Shown piece by piece: positions 38,466 to 42,725 of a stretch of DNA of 42,725 nt; position 1 is the stretch's first letter, and every line of letters begins with the position of its first letter. The notes under the pieces are model-generated. The model was not told where the DNA came from. It saw nothing but the letters and a program-made list of their open reading frames with translations, and did no database searches. The position numbers were made by a program, and so were the translations under genes. Source of the DNA: a virus; IMG/VR virus record IMGVR_UViG_3300005831_000074, positions 1-42,725 of that record; one strand, written 5' to 3'.

Positions 38466-39133
38466 ATATAATCTAAATAAGTTTTATTCTCGTCTCTTAA
38501 TATCCACAGCAACTGCCCATTCTCATGAAACCGTGCTTTGGCTTGTTCTCCAAATTCCTCCTCATACTTCTTAAACACGATGTCCTTCATTTCCTTTATC
38601 TTTACCTTATGCAATAACCTTGCCGCTTTTACTGCTCCTATGCCCGTTAAACCCTTAATGTTGTCAGAGGGGTCACCAGTGAGCATTTGCAGCCAAAAAT
38701 AGTACATTGGCTTGGTGACTTTAACGAGAGTATCCTTAACAAAGTTATAGTGGCCCAGTGCCGGGATCATCAGCAAGTCCTTATCAAGGGTTGCGATGAT
38801 GTCTTTTTTAGTGCAATGTATGCCAATATAGTCGTCTGCTTCTATACCCTGTGTTTCTACTGCCTTCCAGTCCTTCATCACGTATTCACGCAGATTGTAG
38901 TAGTGTACGGGCTTGTCTGCCTTGCGTGTCCCCTTATAGGGCGCAGTAACAGCAACGTCATACCTGAAGTTGCTCTTACCGCTGATGACAAGGGTGTGGT
39001 TATGTTCGTCCTCAAACTTGGTAGTGATTCCCTTGATGGTGTTGTCCATCACCTCAAGAGTATCAAATAAGTCTAAGTCCTTGCACCCAAACCCAACCCT
39101 GTACACTAATATGTCTGCGTCTATGTAAATCAT
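38462..39133 (-). CDS. FEN/T7 gp6-type 5'-3' exonuclease
   Basis: A 223-residue flap or 5'-exonuclease. Visible: N-terminal MIYIDADILVYRVG (Asp5, Asp7), basic YKGTRK patch, IEADDYIG (acidic metal-site pair), ATLDKDLLMIP, and the helix-hairpin-helix signature GDPSDNIKGLTGIGAVKAA. All metal-binding acidic residues expected are present. It removes RNA primers and degrades DNA during replication. Next to the SSB-like gene and overlapping the sigma-like gene (ATGA). Confidence 0.88.
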   Translation of the reverse strand: MIYIDADILVYRVGFGCKDLDLFDTLEVMDNTIKGITTKFEDEHNHTLVISGKSNFRYDVAVTAPYKGTRKADKPVHYYNLREYVMKDWKAVETQGIEADDYIGIHCTKKDIIATLDKDLLMIPALGHYNFVKDTLVKVTKPMYYFWLQMLTGDPSDNIKGLTGIGAVKAARLLHKVKIKEMKDIVFKKYEEEFGEQAKARFHENGQLLWILRDENKTYLDYI

Positions 39134-39393
39134 AATATTTTTAAAAATTCATCAATAGCGTATGGTGGCTCTGTTCTCCAATCGACATCCATATACCCCT
39201 GAGTTTCCAACCACAGAGAGTATCGCTCTAACAAGTCTATTTTTTTACTACGCTCTTCTCTGTTGATTTGATCATTCATTTGATTGTTCATAAACTTAGA
39301 GATAGGAGTGAGATCGTTATCAGCCTCTGCCCCACACAGACATTCACCAAACGGCATTAAGTCAGTTGGCATACACGTACATTCTTTTTTCAT
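39130..39393 (-). CDS. Small Cys-rich early protein, unknown
   Basis: An 87-residue protein with an N-terminal Cys cluster (Cys5, Cys7, then GECLCG) that could bind a metal, and a helical C-terminus (SKKIDLLERYSLWLETQGYM). Overlaps the stop of 39390-39794 and the start of 38462-39133 by four bases. No family recognised. Confidence 0.55.
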   Translation of the reverse strand: MKKECTCMPTDLMPFGECLCGAEADNDLTPISKFMNNQMNDQINREERSKKIDLLERYSLWLETQGYMDVDWRTEPPYAIDEFLKIL

Positions 39394-39794
39394 TTTGTAA
39401 AGTGTTCCTTTAGTTCAACACTGATCTCACAGATTCTATGTGCCAGCTTTTCCAAGTCTTTCAGTTCAGCCTTACCATGCGCTATGAGAGTGACTGCATT
39501 AGAGATTGCATTGCCCACCATAGCACCTGTACCATCAAAGCTACCGCCACCACTTCTACCACCAAAGCCACCACCGCCTTCAGGCTGTACTCTCTTGATA
39601 GACTTCTTAGCTTCGTCCTTTACCTCGTAGGTCAGCGTACTACCTTCTGCTAAGAATGCAGGGTTCTTGTCCTTAGCCCCAATATTCCATACAACCCTAT
39701 CGCCTTCAAACTGTACGTTGTGATAATAGATAGTGCCCTTGTCGCCTTTCCATTCCTTCGAGAATTCTGATTTTTCGATTTTACCTGTTTTCAT
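39390..39794 (-). CDS. SSB-like OB-fold protein with Gly-rich linker
   Basis: A 134-residue protein. Residues 1-70 look like an OB fold (EKSEFSKEWKGDKGTIYYHN, FEGDRVVWNIGAKDKNPAFL), followed by a Gly-rich linker GGGGFGGRSGGGSFDGTGAM (about 73-92) and a C-terminal helix (AELKDLEKLAHRICEISVEL). Similar proteins are found beside helicase genes in Bacteroidota phages. It lacks the acidic -PF tip of SSB, but the tip is present on 31333-31611. Probable ssDNA-binding; direct binding is inferred. Confidence 0.7.
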   Translation of the reverse strand: MKTGKIEKSEFSKEWKGDKGTIYYHNVQFEGDRVVWNIGAKDKNPAFLAEGSTLTYEVKDEAKKSIKRVQPEGGGGFGGRSGGGSFDGTGAMVGNAISNAVTLIAHGKAELKDLEKLAHRICEISVELKEHFTK

Positions 39795-39801
39795 AAATTA
39801 T

Positions 39802-41577
39802 TTATTTTAAAGTTTTTCTATAGTTAAAAATAGGATCAACGCTATTACTTGAGTAACCACAGTAGTCAGCGTTTAGCTGCACGATAACTGGTTCGTCCTT
39901 TTGCGTGGGTTGTCCCCCGGTTTCCTTGTCCTTCACTTTATGTACGTGAATCTGTGTCTCGTACTTTTTAAAGGGATGGTTAATAATTCTGTGTATCATA
40001 ATGAAATCATCTACCTTGTTTGCCTTGAGTTGACCATACTCTATGTCACTCTTCCAAGGTACTTCAACGTAACCATCCTTATCTTTGTTACGTGCAGCAG
40101 AAGAATTTACGTGATCACACACCCAAATACTTGAATAATTTTCTTTGAATACACGCATCCTGTTGAGTGCGTACAAGTTATGTCTGTGCATATCCATATC
40201 CTTTGCCACATCAAAACTATTGTATGGTTCAGCTATAAACACATCAAACTCAAAGCCCTCGTCATATACGATCTCAGCTTTGAGCAACATATCCTCCACC
40301 GTGTGCATCTGTTTAGATGACATGATTCTAAAGTGCTTCTTCACAAAATCATCGGCAATGGTGAGTTCCTCGTCATCCATTAGCTTTAATGGTTTGTTCA
40401 TAAAGAGTTCCTTCAATTTTTTTCTAAGTTGACCATCTCCGTTTTCAGCGGAGTGGATCAATATTTTCCAATCGTGGAAGACAGCGGCAAGTACGGCAAG
40501 ATACCATACCCACAGACTCTTGCCCACGTTGTCAGTGCCACCGAACCACACGAGGTGGTGCTTCTTGAACATCCACCAGTTGTTAAGATCATTGATGCCT
40601 GTAGGCAGTCCCATCTCAAGCGTACCGTTGATGACAGCCAGTTCGTATTCATTCATCTCCTCGTTATCGGCAAGGAAGTCATACGATCCGTCCTCCCGTT
40701 TTAAGAACTCCTGTGCCCGTTCTATCTTCTTAGACTCATGCAGGGGTCGTGACTTACCATAGTCTAATCCGTCTCTGATAGTCTTGAGTGCTCCTGTCAT
40801 ATCCTTTGGGTGCTTCATCCTGATTTCTTCTTCCAGCACCTTAACTGCCTCGTTCTCGTCTACCCTACCTGTGGCTATGTAACCCCCTAACAGACAGGCT
40901 GCATTTCTAAGGCTCTCATGTTTAACACCGTCATAACTAGACCGCACCATTGCCACTGCTGTGGACAGAATCTTAGCACCTCTTCTGTTAGCTTCCTTAT
41001 CCTTGTTGTGTCTGCGTTGGTCTTCTGTCATGCGTTTATCCCACACGAGAGAGACTTCGTTTACCCATAGGTTGGGGTCGTAGGACTCGAAGGTTCCCCG
41101 GCTGATGTTACGTGAGCTTGTGTCGAGTTCAGGGTATCTGTCGATGAAGGCTGTGTAATACAAACTATGGTTCTCCACTGAGGCTGGGCATTTGACGAGA
41201 CCCTTAACGCCAGTACCCGATGGTGCTATCCAACAGGCTAGTATATAGGGGTCTTTCTTCAACTGCTCTAGTTTCTGCACTACGTCACATTTGTCGAAGT
41301 CAAGGATGAACACACCAGAGTGTTCGATGACACACTGATCCTCCCGATGAGTAGGGAAACCCTTCTTAGAGGTTACCTCCTTTGTGTTTGCTGCTGAGAA
41401 CTCGATAAAGGGCAGGTCTTTCTTTTCCCTGTCGTAGTCTTCTTCCGAGAACGCCTTTCTGCGTATTTCTTCTACTTTGTCTTTTGAAGCACCTATACGA
41501 ATACGTTCAAGGGCTTTGGATAGTTCTATTCTGTGTGGTGAGTTAACATCACCTAAGTTTTTAAAGATGGTTACCAT
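39802..41577 (-). CDS. Primase-like/DnaB-type replicative helicase fusion
   Basis: A 591-residue protein. Residues about 50-175 carry a BT4734/VirE N-terminal-type primase-like region: GVFILDFDK (89-96), IAPSGTGVKGLVKC (117-130) and NISRGTFESYDP (157-168). The C-terminal half is a RecA-like motor: GGTDNVGKS (Walker A, 346-354), FDVFIAEPYNSFDV (Walker B region) and IWVCDHVN. This arrangement is the replicative primase-helicase of many Bacteroidota phages. It has no polymerase partner here, so host polymerase is probably used. Start ATG at 41577 follows site 41599-41618. Confidence 0.85.
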   Translation of the reverse strand: MVTIFKNLGDVNSPHRIELSKALERIRIGASKDKVEEIRRKAFSEEDYDREKKDLPFIEFSAANTKEVTSKKGFPTHREDQCVIEHSGVFILDFDKCDVVQKLEQLKKDPYILACWIAPSGTGVKGLVKCPASVENHSLYYTAFIDRYPELDTSSRNISRGTFESYDPNLWVNEVSLVWDKRMTEDQRRHNKDKEANRRGAKILSTAVAMVRSSYDGVKHESLRNAACLLGGYIATGRVDENEAVKVLEEEIRMKHPKDMTGALKTIRDGLDYGKSRPLHESKKIERAQEFLKREDGSYDFLADNEEMNEYELAVINGTLEMGLPTGINDLNNWWMFKKHHLVWFGGTDNVGKSLWVWYLAVLAAVFHDWKILIHSAENGDGQLRKKLKELFMNKPLKLMDDEELTIADDFVKKHFRIMSSKQMHTVEDMLLKAEIVYDEGFEFDVFIAEPYNSFDVAKDMDMHRHNLYALNRMRVFKENYSSIWVCDHVNSSAARNKDKDGYVEVPWKSDIEYGQLKANKVDDFIMIHRIINHPFKKYETQIHVHKVKDKETGGQPTQKDEPVIVQLNADYCGYSSNSVDPIFNYRKTLK

Positions 41578-41598
41578 AAAGTGGTTTAAAGTGTAGTA

Positions 41599-41618
41599 TA
41601 CATCAAAAACAATGCCTA
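41599..41618 (-). promoter_or_regulatory. Possible GG-N10-GA site before the helicase, overlapping a terminator
   Basis: The minus strand reads TAGGCATTGTTTTTGATGTA. It keeps GG-N10-GA and the final TTTGATGTA of the family but not TGGCAC. It coincides with the 3' arm and T run of the terminator at 41605-41632, which alone explains part of the sequence. It is the weakest copy and could be a chance match. Confidence 0.25.
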
Positions 41619-41632
41619 ACTTTCGTCAGGCA
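41605..41632 (-). terminator. Rho-independent terminator with GAAA loop
   Basis: TGCCTGAC and GTTAGGCA (one G-U pair) with a GAAA tetraloop, followed by TTGTTTTTG on the minus strand. It overlaps the stop of 41616-41765 and separates the small upstream genes from the helicase. Confidence 0.65.
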
Positions 41633-41765
41633 CAGTTTGTTTTTGGTTTTCCTTGTTCTCGGTCTGTGACCTTGTCAGTTCTTGTATGGTTCGTTTCAGT
41701 TCTTCTATCTCTGCTGCCATGTCTATTATCCTTCTGGCAAACTCATCTATCATCTCGTCTTTCAT
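41616..41765 (-). CDS. 49-residue coiled-coil protein, unknown
   Basis: An ATG at 41765 opens 49 codons (MKDEMIDEFARRIIDMAAEI, then EELKRTIQELTRSQTE) ending in TAG at 41616, inside a terminator stem. It is a single long amphipathic helix with heptad spacing and a charged Gln/Asn-rich tail. Probably an oligomeric accessory factor; no homologue recognised. Fills the 200-base gap between helicase and 41778-42002. Confidence 0.65.
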   Translation of the reverse strand: MKDEMIDEFARRIIDMAAEIEELKRTIQELTRSQTENKENQKQTVPDES

Positions 41766-41777
41766 GTAGTGTTATAA

Positions 41778-42002
41778 TTAATCAGATAATAAATAAGTTA
41801 ACAACTCTTCTCTTGTTTTAAAAACCTCTGTTTCTATTCTTGATATAGAAAGCATTCCCGGCATAGAAACATCGTATAACAAAATAGGATTAGAACACTT
41901 TGGGTAACCATAATCATGAAATCTAATTCCAAGCACTCTTCCACTTTTTAGTTTATTATCGTGCATATAATAAACCTCGTCATTTAAATTAAATTTGTTC
42001 AT
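41778..42002 (-). CDS. Small protein, unknown, SH3/Tudor-like pattern
   Basis: A 74-residue protein (MNKFNLNDEVYYMHDNKLKS, GRVLGIRFHDYGYP, ILLYDVSMPGMLS). The Asp-Glu-Val-Tyr-Tyr start followed by GRVLGI strands resembles a small beta-barrel (SH3 or KOW-type). The C-terminal helix is acidic and Leu-rich. Function unknown. Overlaps 41999-42217 (ATGA). Confidence 0.6.
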   Translation of the reverse strand: MNKFNLNDEVYYMHDNKLKSGRVLGIRFHDYGYPKCSNPILLYDVSMPGMLSISRIETEVFKTREELLTYLLSD

Positions 42003-42217
42003 TTTCTCAGTGCTTTTAGTTTGTCCTTCTTTTTTGTTGGGTAGAATCTGAAGTCACAGATGTCGTAGGGGTTAGTATGTTCACGAGTAAGGGGCATTGT
42101 TTCGTGCCCCTTCTTGATTGCATTCTTAACAGCCTTCCTTACCCTCCTAGAAGCCTTCTTCTTATTCTCAGGGTTACTGTCTGTGAATACTGCTGTTTTC
42201 TTTCTTGATCTACTCAT
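41999..42217 (-). CDS. Small strongly basic protein, unknown
   Basis: A 72-residue Lys/Arg-rich protein (MSRSRKKTAVFTDSNPENKK, then ASRRVRKAVKNAIKKGHE) ending KKKDKLKALRK. No Cys. The charge suggests nucleic-acid binding, like small ribosomal or DNA-condensing proteins. Located in the small-gene block at the start of the early region; shares a base with the stop of 42217-42402. Confidence 0.6.
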   Translation of the reverse strand: MSRSRKKTAVFTDSNPENKKKASRRVRKAVKNAIKKGHETMPLTREHTNPYDICDFRFYPTKKKDKLKALRK

Positions 42218-42402
42218 TAGTCGTTGTTAGCACGGTAGTATCCGGGCGGGTTAGGGCCATCACACATAGCTCTCATGAGCCAGTCTCTGTATGCCTTGTC
42301 GAAGTCATCCTGCACGGGGTAACAGGCTGGGTCTGGTCTACAGGCTTCCATCAGGTCATCCCATGCTTTCTTTCTCATGTCGTATTGTTCTTGGTCTGTC
42401 AT
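42217..42402 (-). CDS. Small acidic protein, unknown
   Basis: A 61-residue protein (MTDQEQYDMRKKAWDDLMEA), Asp/Trp/Tyr-rich, with two Cys (CRPDPACYP) and a C-terminal CDGPNPPGYYR. Overlaps its upstream neighbour (ATGA). No recognisable domain. Confidence 0.6.
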   Translation of the reverse strand: MTDQEQYDMRKKAWDDLMEACRPDPACYPVQDDFDKAYRDWLMRAMCDGPNPPGYYRANND

Positions 42403-42578
42403 TTTTCTATGTCGTAAAAGGGTAGAATAATAAATCTGTTGTCATTGTGGTTGTACTTGTTAGCGAAGGCGTTAGCCTCCTCAAGTGTATTGAAGCGGTC
42501 TACTTCAAACATTGTGCCGGGCATGGTATCATAGTGATTTGCCACTGCCCCCTGAATAAAGATTAAAATGTATTTCAT
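42399..42578 (-). CDS. 59-residue protein, unknown
   Basis: An ATG at 42578 opens 59 codons (MKYILIFIQGAVANHYDTMP, later RFNTLEEANAFANKYNHN and FIILPFYDIEK) ending in TGA at 42399, overlapping the next start (ATGA). A compact alpha/beta pattern, like small phage accessory proteins. A GG-N10-GA match (42501-42520, CCGGCACAATGTTTGAAGTA) lies within it and may be chance. Confidence 0.65.
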   Translation of the reverse strand: MKYILIFIQGAVANHYDTMPGTMFEVDRFNTLEEANAFANKYNHNDNRFIILPFYDIEK

Positions 42579-42711
42579 ATAGTTGCTTCTTTAATTATTT
42601 CAAGAGCTTTGGTTAATGCGTTTTTTTATCTCTTAACTTAGTAGCCATTACAAAAGGTGTTCTGCACCAATCATCGAGATTCATTTCAATGTCATCGAGC
42701 AAGTCTTCCAT
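42575..42711 (-). CDS. Small gene with apparent -1 frameshift at a run of seven A
   Basis: The ATG at 42711 starts MEDLLDDIEMNLDDWCRTPF followed by VMATKLRDKK, then hits stop TAA (42615-42613) after 32 codons. A run of seven A at 42627-42621 (minus strand) lies just before. One base backward there opens NALTKALEIIKEATI, ending in TGA that overlaps the next ATG exactly as neighbouring genes do (ATGA). So either the run should be eight A (sequencing or assembly error), or slippage yields the longer protein. The 45-residue version is a good amphipathic pattern. Confidence 0.45.
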
Positions 42712-42725
42712 TATATCTTCCCTTA

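Noticed and set aside
42501-42520. GG-N10-GA match inside 42399-42578
   Set aside because: It lies in the middle of a small coding frame, about 90 bases before the next start, and lacks the TTGGCACG core. Noted but not called.
1-42725. CRISPR array, insertion sequence, integrase or attachment site
   Set aside because: No regularly spaced repeats, no transposase or recombinase motifs and no terminal inverted repeats were seen.

Overview
The window looks like most or all of a tailed double-stranded DNA phage genome infecting a member of the Bacteroidota. Every convincing gene lies on the minus strand, so transcription runs from high to low coordinates. Start codons are preceded by AT-rich leaders without Shine-Dalgarno sequences, and the exported proteins have Bacteroidota-style signal peptides; the host assignment is an inference from these traits. 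There is no integrase, no DNA polymerase, no recognisable tape-measure gene and no tRNA. The missing tape measure suggests a short tail (podovirus-like), also inferred.

Layout, read in the direction of transcription. 42.7-41.6 kb: small unknown genes, the first apparently frameshifted at a run of seven A. 41.6-36.8 kb: replication and regulation, comprising a primase-helicase fusion, a G-rich-linker ssDNA-binding-like protein, a FEN-type 5' exonuclease, a sigma-factor-like protein, an HNH-like protein, an exported double-psi-barrel-like protein and a small gene. 36.85-36.19 kb: about 660 bases without a convincing gene, with a promoter-like site, strong hairpins and repeated GTTGAC words (possible structured RNA and/or origin). 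36.2-30.2 kb: small membrane proteins, dNMP kinase, spanin-like and HExxH proteins, many small unknowns and a metallophosphoesterase. 30.1-29.8 kb: a small gene isolated between its own promoter-like site and a terminator.

29.8-25.1 kb: six overlapping sugar genes (GT2-type glycosyltransferase, GT-B-like protein, very short DegT-type aminotransferase, sugar N-formyltransferase, WbpG-like PP-loop amidotransferase, second GT2-like protein), joined by ATGA overlaps to each other and to the large terminase gene. The terminase carries a 406-residue intein with a LAGLIDADG endonuclease, inserted directly before the nuclease-domain Asp. 21.8-11.9 kb: portal, a 37-residue Lys-rich peptide, three repeat-rich fibre or spike proteins, a small protein, scaffold and major capsid. 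11.9-1 kb: a DNA-binding-like unknown, a DUF5675 protein, neck or tail structural genes, a 1422-residue fibre and its 474-residue paralogue, holin-like membrane proteins, neck-type proteins and a VRR-NUC nuclease.

A recurrent sequence of the form TGGCAYG-N4-TTGAT (GG-N10-GA, the spacing of a sigma-54 -24/-12 element) sits at the head of most late transcription units (about 2240, 10590, 14545, 21847, 30162) and before the non-coding region (36836). Together with simple terminators after capsid and other genes, it divides the late region into transcription units. The phage's own sigma-like protein (37881-38465) is a candidate partner. The most distinctive content is the sugar cassette fused to the packaging operon, the promoter family, and the structured non-coding region.
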